Assembly (NCBI RefSeq): GCF_002153655.1
Contig: NZ_JOPJ01000017.1
Coordinates: forward strand, 1-64,000
DNA from: Acetobacter okinawensis
Lineage (GTDB): Bacteria; Pseudomonadota; Alphaproteobacteria; Acetobacterales; Acetobacteraceae
Direction of reading: 5' to 3'
DNA: 64,000 nucleotides
Positions 24,916 to 34,001 of the stretch are shown piece by piece; the stretch's first letter is position 1; each line of letters starts with the position of its first letter. The notes under the pieces were generated by a model, which had not been told where the DNA came from, ran no database searches, and worked only from the letters and a program-made list of their open reading frames with translations. A program made the translations under genes and the position numbers.

Positions 24916-26235
24916 ATGTCTATTTTCAACTCCCTTACCACGGCTGTCAGCGGGATTAACGCTCAGTCCACCGCGTTTACCAACCTCAGCAACAACATCG
25001 CCAACAGCCAGACGGTCGGCTACAAGGCCGATACAACCGCGTTCCAGGACTTTGTGGCCGGTGCCGGCTCCACCTCCGGTTCGTTTGCGCAGGGTGTGGC
25101 AAACTCCGTGGCCGCCGTAACCGTGCAGCACGTCAACTCGCAGGGCACCGCCTCCTCCAGCACGGACGGGCTGGCCATGTCCATCTCGGGCAACGGGCTG
25201 TTCAACGTCTCCAAAAAGACCGGCGCGGTCACTTCCACCGGCGCTGACTTCGCAGCCGAGCAGTACTACACCCGTAACGGTGAGTTCTATGAGGACAAGG
25301 ACGGGTACCTGCAGAACACCAGCGGCTACTACCTTGATGGCTACATGGTCAACTCCACGACCGGCGCGCTGGATACGTCCAGCGTAACCCAGATCAATGT
25401 TGCCAACGTGACCTTCCGGCCCACACAGACCACAACGCTGACAGCAACAGGCACCCTGTCCTCCGTCAGTGGTGCAAGTGCGGTTACAACAGACACCACT
25501 GTTTACGATGGCACCTACAATCAGGCCAAACCCAAGGACAACACCGGGGATGTCACCCTGACGTGGACGCAGTCCTCCACAACAGAGTGGACTGTAAAAG
25601 CCACGTCCAGCACCACGGGCATGTCCATTACACCGACAACGGCCTATACGGTGGACTTCAACACTGATGGTTCGTTGAAATCCGTGACCGACAGCTCCGG
25701 CAACAACGTGACCTCCACCCTGAACGGGGCTTCCGCCAACCTGCCGATCTCCATTACCTACCCCGATGGCAATACGCAGAACGTAAACGTCAACATCGGC
25801 ACGATTGGTGGCACAAGCGGTATGTCCCTCAGCACCTCTGCCACAACACCCAAAACCACGAGCGACAGCGTGACTTCTGGCACATACCAGAGCGCCAGCA
25901 TCGAAAGCGATGGCTCTGTCATGGCGACGTTCGACAACGGGGACACACAGCTGATCGGCAAGGTCGCACTCAGCAACTTTGCCAACGTCAACGGTCTGCT
26001 GTCGCAGGATGGTCAGGCCTACACGGCCACCGCCGCATCGGGCAGCGCCAAGACCGGGCTTGTGGGTGAAAACGCTACAGGCTCCCTGACAGTCGGCTAT
26101 GTGGAATCCTCCACCACCGACCTGACAAGCGACCTGTCCGCCCTGATTGTGGCGCAGGAAGCCTATACCGCCAACACCAAGATTGTGACCACGGCGGACC
26201 AGCTCCTCCAGGCCACCATCGCCATGAAGCAGTAA
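24916..26235 (+). CDS. flgE: flagellar hook protein FlgE
   Basis: Hook subunit of 439 residues. N-terminal D0 motif SIFNSLTTAVSGINAQSTAFTNLSNNIANSQTVGYK; C-terminal D0 motif LSALIVAQEAYTANTKIVTTADQLLQATIAMKQ. The central region is Thr/Ser-rich with repeated beta strands. AGGGACGG precedes the ATG. A 225-base leader separates it from flhB, so it probably has its own promoter, and a strong terminator follows at 26264. Confidence 0.95.
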   Translation: MSIFNSLTTAVSGINAQSTAFTNLSNNIANSQTVGYKADTTAFQDFVAGAGSTSGSFAQGVANSVAAVTVQHVNSQGTASSSTDGLAMSISGNGLFNVSKKTGAVTSTGADFAAEQYYTRNGEFYEDKDGYLQNTSGYYLDGYMVNSTTGALDTSSVTQINVANVTFRPTQTTTLTATGTLSSVSGASAVTTDTTVYDGTYNQAKPKDNTGDVTLTWTQSSTTEWTVKATSSTTGMSITPTTAYTVDFNTDGSLKSVTDSSGNNVTSTLNGASANLPISITYPDGNTQNVNVNIGTIGGTSGMSLSTSATTPKTTSDSVTSGTYQSASIESDGSVMATFDNGDTQLIGKVALSNFANVNGLLSQDGQAYTATAASGSAKTGLVGENATGSLTVGYVESSTTDLTSDLSALIVAQEAYTANTKIVTTADQLLQATIAMKQ

Positions 26236-26263
26236 GCCGCGCTTTAAACCAGCGTGCTTATGC

Positions 26264-26295
26264 ACCGGCCTGCCCCAAAGCAGGCCGGTTTTTTT
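26264..26295 (+). terminator. rho-independent terminator of flgE
   Basis: ACCGGCCTG (26264-26272), eight-base loop, CAGGCCGGT (26281-26289) and a T run. Confidence 0.93.
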
Positions 26296-26303
26296 ATGCC
26301 CGC

Positions 26304-27827
26304 CTATTCAGCGGCTATCGGGTAATCGTCCTCGTAATCCTGCATATGCTCGGAGAGGACAAAGTTGCTCACCAAATCCACCATTCTGGCCGAGCGCTGG
26401 CTCAGGTCATGGCAGTCGGCGGAAGCATGCTCGGACATGGCGGAGGTTTTTTCCGTCAGGTCACGCAGGGCGGCGGCCTCACGATGGGTGCCTTTTACAC
26501 TTTGCTGCTGGCCGCCCATTTCCTTGTTAATTTTGCTTATGGCCGCGTTCACCACAGCAATGCCCGCCCCTATGTCGGCCAGATCAGCCACCATCTGATT
26601 AACCGAGTCCGCTCCACTGCGGATAACGGCCTCATTCTTTTGCGCACTGGCTGCAATCTGGCGTGCCGCATGGGAGGTTTTGACCGACAGGTCGCGGATG
26701 GCCATGGCCACAACCGAAAAACCACGCCCCATGCTCCCCGCCCGCGTTGCCTCCACATTGGCGTTAAGCGCCAGAAAGTTGGTCTGGGCTGCAATGTTCT
26801 GGATAGAACCAACCAGATCGGAGATGGTTTTCCATGCCGTCTGAATATCCGCCATGGTGGCGCGCACGTCGTGCATGTTGGTGTTGCCCCGCGCTGCGGC
26901 CTCCACGCATTTGCGCGCTGCACTCTCGGCGGCAAAAGTCTGGTCCGACACATCATCCAACGAGGCTTCGAGCGAGGCCGTTGCGTTGGTCAGCCGGTGG
27001 ATGGAGCCGACCTGCGCCTCGTTCTGGCTGAGAATACGGGCATTGCTCTGACTGATGGAGACCGCTGCGTCCTCCACCTGCGTGGACACCTGCCGAATAT
27101 CGGACACAACCGTGTTCAGCCCGGTTTTGAGCTTGGCAAAAGCTGCCGCCAGCACGGGGGAGCGCTCGGCCACATCCTGCGCCAGCGTAGCGCTCAGGTC
27201 CCCTTCCGCCACCCGCTCAAGGGCTTGGGCGATCTGCTCCAGCGCGGAACGTTCGGAAGCAGCCTTCTGCCGCTCCTCCTCCAGCCGTGCCAGATAGGTG
27301 GAAATCACAAGGTCCATGTCCAGAAAAGCGGCTTTGAGAATGGCCCCAATCTGCTGGCCCAGCTTTTCGCCCATTTCGGCCTCGTATGCCGCACGGCCAA
27401 GGGCAAAGCGTGGGCCGCCCTGCACCCCGCGTTTGATCAGGCGGCGGCATATGGCGTCCAGCAGCACGGCGTAGCCATCTATATACCACCGTGGCTCCAG
27501 CCCAATGCGGGCGTGGGCATGGCCGATGCGGGTCACATCCGCCACATAATCCGGCCCGAACTTGCCTGACAAAATGGTCTGCCAGTGCATGCGCTGCGCG
27601 CTGCGGGCCTTGGTTGTTGTTGCCTGAGTTGGAAAAAAACGTGCCAGATCGGGCACGTCATGCACACGTTGATAAAATTCGGACAGGCTCTCGTCCAGAA
27701 TATCGGCCATATCCGGGCCCATGCTGGCCAGCGTGTCACGCTCGCGCCGCTCTATGCCCATAAAAGACAGTCTGTCAGCTATCGAGGCAGGCTGCCACCG
27801 GCCTGCCCGCGCGTCCGCATTTTCCAT
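26304..27827 (-). CDS. globin-coupled methyl-accepting chemotaxis protein (HemAT-like aerotaxis sensor)
   Basis: Soluble chemoreceptor of 507 residues. The first ~180 residues form a sensor globin: FYQRVHDVPDLARFF and VTRIGHAHARIGLEPRWYIDGYA, where His105 (in HARIGL) is the probable proximal haem ligand. No membrane segments are seen. A short linker/HAMP-like part (LEQIAQALERVAEGDLSATL) precedes the MCP signalling domain, with the hairpin tip around QNIAAQTNFLALNANVEATRAGSMGRGFSVVA. The protein ends in an acidic tail without the Trp-x-x-Phe receptor tether seen on the other two MCPs here. Likely senses oxygen. AAGGTGG precedes the ATG. Confidence 0.92.
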   Translation of the reverse strand: MENADARAGRWQPASIADRLSFMGIERRERDTLASMGPDMADILDESLSEFYQRVHDVPDLARFFPTQATTTKARSAQRMHWQTILSGKFGPDYVADVTRIGHAHARIGLEPRWYIDGYAVLLDAICRRLIKRGVQGGPRFALGRAAYEAEMGEKLGQQIGAILKAAFLDMDLVISTYLARLEEERQKAASERSALEQIAQALERVAEGDLSATLAQDVAERSPVLAAAFAKLKTGLNTVVSDIRQVSTQVEDAAVSISQSNARILSQNEAQVGSIHRLTNATASLEASLDDVSDQTFAAESAARKCVEAAARGNTNMHDVRATMADIQTAWKTISDLVGSIQNIAAQTNFLALNANVEATRAGSMGRGFSVVAMAIRDLSVKTSHAARQIAASAQKNEAVIRSGADSVNQMVADLADIGAGIAVVNAAISKINKEMGGQQQSVKGTHREAAALRDLTEKTSAMSEHASADCHDLSQRSARMVDLVSNFVLSEHMQDYEDDYPIAAE

Positions 27828-27860
27828 AGTCGAGCCACCTTATATTGGCTCCCCCACCGT

Positions 27861-28256
27861 TCAGAGCATGGCGTCGGTATCGAACTCCTGTCCGGCACCT
27901 GCGGATGTTTCCAAACCTTCCAGAACGGTTTCTGCAATTCCAACCAAGGGAGCGAGGGACAGAGTGTTATCAAGAATAGCGCGAATGCCGTAACGCTGGG
28001 CCTGAGAGGCCAGCCTTACAATAAGTTCCCTGTCTTCATAATTTGTAGCACCTGAATCCAGCGAATTCGCCTTCATGATCATGGACCACAAACGCTGGTT
28101 CTTGGTCAGGGCCTTCAGCCGAACGGAGGGGTCGGTGCTGGCTGACGCCGTTTCCAACTCATCGATCAGCAGTCTGAAGCAGGTCGCATCGGCCTGTCGG
28201 TCCGTCAGGGAGTATCCTGCCACATTCTGGTAGGCGCGCATTGCGGGATGGATCAT
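27861..28256 (-). CDS. flaF: flagellar biosynthesis regulator FlaF
   Basis: Small alphaproteobacterial protein (131 residues) required for flagellin synthesis or secretion. The family block with LTKNQRLWSMIM is visible, preceded by a helix with DRQADATCFRLLIDELETA, and followed by ELIVRLASQAQRYGIRAI. FlaF usually acts against FlbT on flagellin mRNA; flbT is not in the window. It is 4 kb from a MCP pair and 14 kb from flagellin rather than next to it. A GAGCCA/TGGCTC inverted repeat lies between it and the globin-coupled receptor gene downstream. Confidence 0.9.
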   Translation of the reverse strand: MIHPAMRAYQNVAGYSLTDRQADATCFRLLIDELETASASTDPSVRLKALTKNQRLWSMIMKANSLDSGATNYEDRELIVRLASQAQRYGIRAILDNTLSLAPLVGIAETVLEGLETSAGAGQEFDTDAML

Positions 28257-28473
28257 GATTGCACCATTTTTTTATCAGCCGCCCCCTACCCCTTGGGCAG
28301 AAACCAGCAACGTGTGTGTCATTCATTCTACACCCGGCGCCTGAGCGTGGCCAGAGCAACCTCAAGGAACCTCTATGCGCAGTGTTGCACCAATATATAA
28401 AAAATTTCTATATTTTTGCCGTTTTTCAGCAGCGCCCAACCCCACACTTGCGTGAGCGCCCGCACCACACAAC

Positions 28474-28502
28474 AAAAAAGGCCGGACACACTGTGCCCGG
28501 CC
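28474..28502 (-). terminator. rho-independent terminator of the MCP at 28546
   Basis: Read on the minus strand: GGCCGG...CCGGCC stem (28480-28502, one mismatch) followed by six T (28474-28479). Confidence 0.85.
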
Positions 28503-28545
28503 CCATTGCCCGCTCCCCCGCCTGAACAGCAGGGGGTGGAATATG

Positions 28546-30048
28546 CTAGAACTCAGCCCAGCCATCCGCCACGCTGCTTTCAAGCTGGCGGGGTGCGCGC
28601 GGCTCGGCTGCAATGGCGGCAGGGCGGCGAGGTGCCGCCGCAGGGCTGGCCAGCGCGGCCCTTGCCCTGCCACCCGCTGGCCCGGCAAGAGCCGTACCAC
28701 CGGGAAGCGTAAAGTGGCCCACCACATTCACCAGATTGGCGGCCTCGGTCTTGAGGTTATGGGCCGCGGCTGCGGTCTGCTCCACCATGGCGGCGTTCTG
28801 CTGGGTGGTGGCGTCAATATGGGTGGCGGCGGTGTTGACCTCGCCCAGACTGCCCACCTGCTCACGCGCGACCGTAGCAATGTTGGACACATGCCCGGTA
28901 ATGGCCTCCACCTGCCCGGCCACCAGACGGAGTTCCTTGTCGGTCTGTTCCACCAGACGCACGCCCTCGGTCACCTGTTTGGTGGAAATTTCGATCAGGC
29001 TACGGATATCGCGCGAGGAGGTGGAGGACCGCTGCGCCAGAGCGCGGATTTCGGTCGCCACCACGGCAAAGCCGCGCCCGGCATCGCCCGCACGGGCGGC
29101 TTCCACCCCTGCGTTAAGGGCCAGCAGATTGGTCTGGAAGGCAATGTCGTCAATAATACCAATAATGGCGGACATCTTGGCCGAAGATGTCGCAATTTCC
29201 TGAATGGCAGACATGGCAGAAAGCATGACCTTGGTCGAGCGCTGCACAGCGGCATGGGCGTTCTGTGCTGCGTCACGCGCCTCCTGCGCGGCTTCGGACT
29301 GGTTGTCCACGCCGTTTTTCACGCTGGTTACGGACGCCGCCATCTGCCCCATGGCCGCAGCCTGCCGCTCGGTCCGCTGGGCAAAATCCTGCGAGGCTTC
29401 GGCAATTTCCATCGACCCACCCTGAATAAGGGCGGAAGCGGCGGCCACGTCCTCCATAGCCTCGGACAAGGAATGAACGGCCTCGTTAAAGTCCCGGCGC
29501 AGGGCGTCAAACTCGGGCGCAAAGGGGGATGTAAACTGGAACGCCAGATTACGGTCGGCCAGTGTGCGCAAGCCTTTGCCCAACTCCACAATCAGCCCAT
29601 TCTGCTCTTCCGTGCGCTGCTGTGCCAGCTCGCTCAGGCGCTGCTGCTCGGCTGCACTCTCCTGCGCGACTTTTTGCAGGTCCAGCTGCTTGATCAGAGC
29701 CATGCGGAAGGTGGCCAGCGCCTTGCCAAGGCGGCCCGCGCAATCGGTCCATGTTGTGTAGGGGATCTGCTCATCCAGCTTGCCCGCGGCAATGCGCTCG
29801 GTCAGGGCGGTAATGGTCTCAAACGGTACGGCAGCGCGGCTGATCAGCACCCAGCGCGCCAGAAAAACCATGAGCGAACTGACCGCAAACCCACCAAGAC
29901 CCAGATAACGCTGTACCGACAGTGGCAGGTCCATTTCTGAACTGACAAGCTGCACCAGAATCTGCAAAAGCATATAGGTTTGCAGACAGGCCATGACGAT
30001 GGAAATTTTGCGCCGCAGAGGAGCTTTTTCGGTAAACCAGGCCAACAT
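28546..30048 (-). CDS. methyl-accepting chemotaxis protein with WxxF-type C-terminal tether
   Basis: Membrane chemoreceptor of about 500 residues. Two membrane helices close together (about 16-35 and 45-70) leave almost no periplasmic domain, so the ligand is probably sensed in the membrane or cytoplasm. HAMP-like region ~75-125, signalling domain with hairpin tip [34 protein letters not shown], and C-terminal Ala/Arg/Pro linker ending DGWAEF, a Trp-x-x-Phe pentapeptide of the kind that recruits CheR/CheB. The ATG at 30048 aligns with the paralogue at 63153 (MLAWFTEKAPL versus [11 protein letters not shown]); in-frame codons run to 30114. Followed by its own terminator. Confidence 0.92.
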   Translation of the reverse strand: MLAWFTEKAPLRRKISIVMACLQTYMLLQILVQLVSSEMDLPLSVQRYLGLGGFAVSSLMVFLARWVLISRAAVPFETITALTERIAAGKLDEQIPYTTWTDCAGRLGKALATFRMALIKQLDLQKVAQESAAEQQRLSELAQQRTEEQNGLIVELGKGLRTLADRNLAFQFTSPFAPEFDALRRDFNEAVHSLSEAMEDVAAASALIQGGSMEIAEASQDFAQRTERQAAAMGQMAASVTSVKNGVDNQSEAAQEARDAAQNAHAAVQRSTKVMLSAMSAIQEIATSSAKMSAIIGIIDDIAFQTNLLALNAGVEAARAGDAGRGFAVVATEIRALAQRSSTSSRDIRSLIEISTKQVTEGVRLVEQTDKELRLVAGQVEAITGHVSNIATVAREQVGSLGEVNTAATHIDATTQQNAAMVEQTAAAAHNLKTEAANLVNVVGHFTLPGGTALAGPAGGRARAALASPAAAPRRPAAIAAEPRAPRQLESSVADGWAEF

Positions 30049-30382
30049 GGAATTTTTTGCCTTAATGCCAATTATTTGCATCAAGCATAGCCGCCCTCCC
30101 CCGGGGTCCGTCAATTTAATGTTAAGACATAACTGACGTATACATCACCCACCCGTCTGCACCTTTGCACAGCACGCCAGCCCCTAGGTGCCTGCGCTCC
30201 CCCGCACCCCACAAAACGCTTGAAAAAAAGCCCGACTGCTCCAGTATTTTCTGGTTTTTCCAGCATAAACGGGCAGCACTCAGGTTACAAAAAGCTGTAA
30301 CCTGTCGGTCTTGTAATTTTTCTTTCTCTCCTTAAAAAAAAATTTTATAAGAAAAAGAAGATTCATTCATGGAGCCGGAATT
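30049..30382. other. AT-rich divergent gap with an inverted repeat
   Basis: About 330 bases between the divergent MCP and TM2 genes. It holds CAGGTTACA (30281-30289) and TGTAACCTG (30296-30304), a perfect nine-base inverted repeat around six bases, then a pyrimidine-rich stretch. The repeat could be an operator for either gene or a terminator; no other gene is seen. Confidence 0.5.
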
Positions 30383-30850
30383 ATGCGCGGAACTATTATT
30401 AATTATGACGCCCGAACCGGAGAAGGTCTTATTAGCGGGGATGACAACCAGCGCTATCACTTTAAAGGCGTCAATGTAAAATCCGATTTTAATGCGATCC
30501 GGCAGGGTACGACAATCGATTTTGACACGCAGGGTAACGAGGCATTTTCCATTTTTGCCATCAGCGGGCAAAACCCCGGCATAAACCTTGGCGCCTCGGG
30601 CGAAAAGTCACGGGTTGTGGCGTGCGTTCTTGCCCTTTTCCTTGGTGGTCTTGGTATTCATAAGTTCTACCTTGGCTATAACAAGGCCGGCATTATTATG
30701 CTGCTGGTCACGCTGTTCGGCTTCTTCCTTTTTGGGCTGCCCAGCATTGCCATCTATATTATCGCTTTTGTAGAAGGGATTATCTACATTACCAAAAGCG
30801 ATCAGGATTTTTACCAGACTTACGTCGTCAATAAAAAAGAATGGTTCTGA
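30383..30850 (+). CDS. TM2-domain membrane protein with an N-terminal cold-shock-like domain
   Basis: Protein of 155 residues. Residues 1-65 resemble a cold-shock/OB domain (RGTIINYDARTGEGLISGDDNQRYHF, then a basic-acidic pair and IDFDTQGNEAFSIFAI). Residues ~75-150 form a TM2 domain: two helices with KSRVVACVLALFLGGLGIHKFYLGYNKAG and the short turn before the second helix. GGAGCC precedes the ATG. The gene is more AT-rich than its neighbours and flanked by inverted repeats, suggesting a separate, perhaps transferred, unit. Function unknown; a membrane-tethered nucleic-acid-binding role is a guess. Confidence 0.75.
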   Translation: MRGTIINYDARTGEGLISGDDNQRYHFKGVNVKSDFNAIRQGTTIDFDTQGNEAFSIFAISGQNPGINLGASGEKSRVVACVLALFLGGLGIHKFYLGYNKAGIIMLLVTLFGFFLFGLPSIAIYIIAFVEGIIYITKSDQDFYQTYVVNKKEWF

Positions 30851-30904
30851 TTTTTCGGTATTACATATTATAAATACAGATTTTTATTTATAATAGTATT
30901 TTCA

Positions 30905-30938
30905 GGGTGGTGTTCTACAAGAACACCACCCTTTTTTT
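30905..30938 (+). terminator. strong rho-independent terminator behind the TM2 gene
   Basis: GGGTGGTGTTC (30905-30915), five-base loop, GAACACCACCC (30921-30931) and seven T. Confidence 0.95.
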
Positions 30939-31092
30939 ATATATCCACACACCTACGTGCCAAACTGCACGCCCAATGTTACACGCTCTGCCCTGTTAAA
31001 CAGAACAGGCAGTCTGCACCTCAGGCGCCTGCAACAGGCAAACCCGCCCGCGCGGCTCAGGGGGGCATGGCGCGGCCATACCCCCCGAGCAC

Positions 31093-31884
31093 TCAGGACC
31101 CCGTGGTGGAAGAGGACGACGTGCCGGACGATGTGGACGAGGACGACGAAGAAGAAGAGCTGGAGGAGGAAACATTGACCAGACTGCTCATGGGTATGGT
31201 CGCGCCGCCCATCTGCACTTCCATGTCGTTGGTGCCGGTCTGGATACCCGTAATGGTGCCCGTAACCGTAAACGACACATCGGACGTGGTGCCAGACGAA
31301 TCCATGGTTTTGACCGCAACGCTGTAAGCCCCATCGGACAGCTTGTTGCCGCTGTTGTCCGTGCCGTCCCATGTCCATGTATTGGTGCCGCTGCTGGCAG
31401 TCACCAGATCGTCCTTGACGATGGTCCCCGACGAGTTGGACACGGCAATGGCCACAGTCTGCCCCGACGTGCCCTTGTAATTGAGCGTGGCCGAGCTGTT
31501 CTGCAACGGCAGGGTGGTGGAGGTGGCCGTGGCCTTGGAGCCAACAAGCGCACTGTCCGCACTGAGCTGCCCGCTCTCGTTGAGTGAGATGAGCGAGGAC
31601 AGCTTGGAGTTGGTCTGCACCTGCTGTTCCACTCCGGCAAACTGCACCAGTTCGGACGTAAATGAATCCGAGCTCATGGGGCTGCTGGGGTCCTGATGCT
31701 GGAGCTGCGTGGTCAGCAGGGTCAAAAAGGTGGTGTAGTTATTGGCGAGCGAGGACAGCGCCGCCGTTGAAGATGTGGACGACGAAGACCCGGACGACGA
31801 GGACGTAGCCGCAGAGCTTTTGGCGGTCGATTCCGCTGCCGAAAGCAGGTTGTATTCGTTTGTTGTCAGTGATGTCGTGGACAT
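31093..31884 (-). CDS. flgD: flagellar hook assembly protein FlgD with poly-Ser tail
   Basis: Hook-cap protein of 263 residues. Conserved N-terminal core NNYTTFLTLLTTQLQHQDPSSPMSSDSFTSELVQFAGVEQQVQTN and a C-terminal Ig-like FlgD block WDGTDNSGNKLSDGAYSVAV. Two Ser-rich tracts stand out: residues 22-42 and the last ~30 residues, which are almost all Ser/Thr/Gly after SSLVNV. The DNA there is a GAC/GAA-rich run on the plus strand. Last gene of the fliI-to-flgD unit; it begins 39 bases after the fliK stop. Confidence 0.93.
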   Translation of the reverse strand: MSTTSLTTNEYNLLSAAESTAKSSAATSSSSGSSSSTSSTAALSSLANNYTTFLTLLTTQLQHQDPSSPMSSDSFTSELVQFAGVEQQVQTNSKLSSLISLNESGQLSADSALVGSKATATSTTLPLQNSSATLNYKGTSGQTVAIAVSNSSGTIVKDDLVTASSGTNTWTWDGTDNSGNKLSDGAYSVAVKTMDSSGTTSDVSFTVTGTITGIQTGTNDMEVQMGGATIPMSSLVNVSSSSSSSSSSSSTSSGTSSSSTTGS

Positions 31885-31923
31885 ACGCCTGCTTCCTTCC
31901 TGTCTGCCTCTATACGCCCGGGG

Positions 31924-33939
31924 TCAGGCGGTAATGTTAACCCCACGTCCATCATATGCGCGCGAACCAGATGCGGGCGCGCTGCTGTCCGCCCCCTCTG
32001 CTACGCCGTCCTGAGCACCAGCCAGCGTGCTGGCGGTCCATGACGCCCCGGCAGCGGACTGACCACCGCCCTGCCCAGCACTGGTGCCAGCACCACCAAA
32101 AGCGCCACCTGCCGCACTGCCCGCGCCATTATCCTGCGAGGAGGTGCTGTTGCCAGCATCGCTCGCGTTGACAACATCTATCTTGAGCTGTCCCACGTTT
32201 ACACCTGCTGCGTCCAGTGCTGCAACAAGCTCATGCCGTGTGCTGGCCAGATGGTGGGCGGTTGCCGCGTCCTCGCTTTGCAGCACAACGCCTGTGGTCA
32301 CCCCATCCGTACCCTGCACACGCACATGCACCGGTGTGGAATCGGCGGTCATAACGGTTACGGATACGCCCGTATCCGTGCTGTTTGCATTGGCCAGAGA
32401 GAACAGCCCTGTAGTCGGCTCATCCCCCTGCGTGGCCGAGGCCGTGGCTGCGGCGGCCTGTGCCGGAGCCGCCTGCGTGCTCTGCCCCTCCAGCGCGCCA
32501 CCAAGGGTAGAAGCAAAGCTGGAGACGCCCTGTGCGGCACTCTGCGCCAGCGCACCGCTCTGGAGCGGGGTCTCGGCCAGCAGGGCCTGCCCTTCCCCCT
32601 CTGCACCGCTACCGGACTGGTCGGAAAAACCGGATGCGTTCTGGGCCGTGCTCTCCTGCACCGTGCTGCCCAGCGCTACCATGGCCGTGGTATCCAGCGA
32701 CAGGCCATTCAGCCCGCCAGAGGTCGCAAGCCCCGCCCCCTGCTGCGTGGATTGGGTAGACTGCGTGACACTCACATTGCTCACAGCCGCAGTAACCTGC
32801 TGGAGCGTCAGGGCGACCTGCTGCGCCGTATTATCCGTTGCGCTGCCCGCAGCCTGCGTTCTGGCTGCCTGTGTGGCCGCGCTGCTGGTAGCCCCTGTTG
32901 CGCCAAGGCCCTTGGTGGCAGCCGTAGCCGCGCCAGCCTGCACCGCAGTCTCCGCCAGTGTAAGCTGCGCCACCGGCAGGGCTGCAACCGATGCTGCCCC
33001 TGCCTGTGCTGCGGCAAAGGCAGACAGGGTATCTGCACCGCTGGTTATAGGCTGCGCCATGGCCGAGGTCGCCCCCAGAGCCACGGCAGACGCACCAGCA
33101 CCGAGCGATGCCAAAGCCCCCTGTGCGGTTATGGGGGTCAGCCCCAGTGCGCTCAGCGCATCCGCCGCGGTCTGGCCTGTAGCGGACAGCACACCGGCCT
33201 GAGCCAGAAGTGCACTCACATCCTGCCCGGCGGCCTGGAGTGCCGCCCCTGCACCGGTGGTGGCTACCGCATCTGCCTGTGTGGCGTCCGTACCTGCGGT
33301 GTTGGTGCTGGCTTGTGTGGCGTCCGTGCCCTGCGTCTGGGCCTGCACGGCGGCGGCACCCTGCATGGCCATTTGCATAAGAGTTTCCGCCATGCTCCAG
33401 ACCGTGCTGCTCTGGCTGGCATCCGCCGCAGTTGTGGTTGTGCTGGTGTCTGCCGTGCTGTCTGCCGCCTGCGTGGCATCATCCTGCACGCTGGAGTTGG
33501 ACTGATTTTTGGCGCTGGCGGGGGAGCTGGCCTGCGTTGCAGTGGCCGAGGCGCTGGTCGCGGCCTGTTTGCTGCTGCCCGTGGCGGCAGACGCACCAGA
33601 CTGGCTGGACCGGCTGGCCGCACCCTGCGTGGTAGCACTCTGGTCGGGCGTGTTCTGGCTTGTGGTGTCCGCCGTTGTGCTGCCTACCTGCTCCGTATCT
33701 GCCGGGGTGGCGCTGCTGGCGGATGGTGTGGTTGCACTCTGCCGGGTACTGGCAGCACGCGCCTGTGTGGTGGACGGCGACATGCTTTTGAGCACCGCGG
33801 CAAAACCGCTGGTCTGTGAGGTGGCGGGGGTTGTGGTGGCCGTGGTGCTGCGTGCGGCAACGGCGGCCAGCAGGGAGGCAAGCGGCGTATCCTGTGCGCT
33901 TTCGCTCAGGTTGGCGGCATTTGTTGACTTAATACCCAT
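31924..33939 (-). CDS. fliK: flagellar hook-length control protein FliK
   Basis: Exported ruler protein that sets hook length and triggers the FlhB switch. About 671 residues, long for the family and dominated by Ala, Thr, Ser and Gln. The C-terminal ~100 residues hold the FliK-like globular part (VSVTVMTADSTPVHVRVQ, LASTRHELVAALDAAGVNVGQLKIDVVNA). The ATG at 33939 is chosen: GGAGGAAGTG lies directly upstream, and that signal would fall inside the gene if the codon at 33951 were used. Between motA and flgD, as in alphaproteobacterial hook operons. Confidence 0.88.
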   Translation of the reverse strand: MGIKSTNAANLSESAQDTPLASLLAAVAARSTTATTTPATSQTSGFAAVLKSMSPSTTQARAASTRQSATTPSASSATPADTEQVGSTTADTTSQNTPDQSATTQGAASRSSQSGASAATGSSKQAATSASATATQASSPASAKNQSNSSVQDDATQAADSTADTSTTTTAADASQSSTVWSMAETLMQMAMQGAAAVQAQTQGTDATQASTNTAGTDATQADAVATTGAGAALQAAGQDVSALLAQAGVLSATGQTAADALSALGLTPITAQGALASLGAGASAVALGATSAMAQPITSGADTLSAFAAAQAGAASVAALPVAQLTLAETAVQAGAATAATKGLGATGATSSAATQAARTQAAGSATDNTAQQVALTLQQVTAAVSNVSVTQSTQSTQQGAGLATSGGLNGLSLDTTAMVALGSTVQESTAQNASGFSDQSGSGAEGEGQALLAETPLQSGALAQSAAQGVSSFASTLGGALEGQSTQAAPAQAAAATASATQGDEPTTGLFSLANANSTDTGVSVTVMTADSTPVHVRVQGTDGVTTGVVLQSEDAATAHHLASTRHELVAALDAAGVNVGQLKIDVVNASDAGNSTSSQDNGAGSAAGGAFGGAGTSAGQGGGQSAAGASWTASTLAGAQDGVAEGADSSAPASGSRAYDGRGVNITA

Positions 33940-34001
33940 CACTTCCTCCATCCCACCCGTGGGCGTTTGCCCTCAGGTCTGCCGCCTGTGTGGCTGCTGC
34001 G

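Noticed and set aside
24802-26265. Open frame of nearly 490 codons opposite flgE
   Set aside because: Shadow of the hook gene, Gly/Val/His-rich, no start signal or domain.
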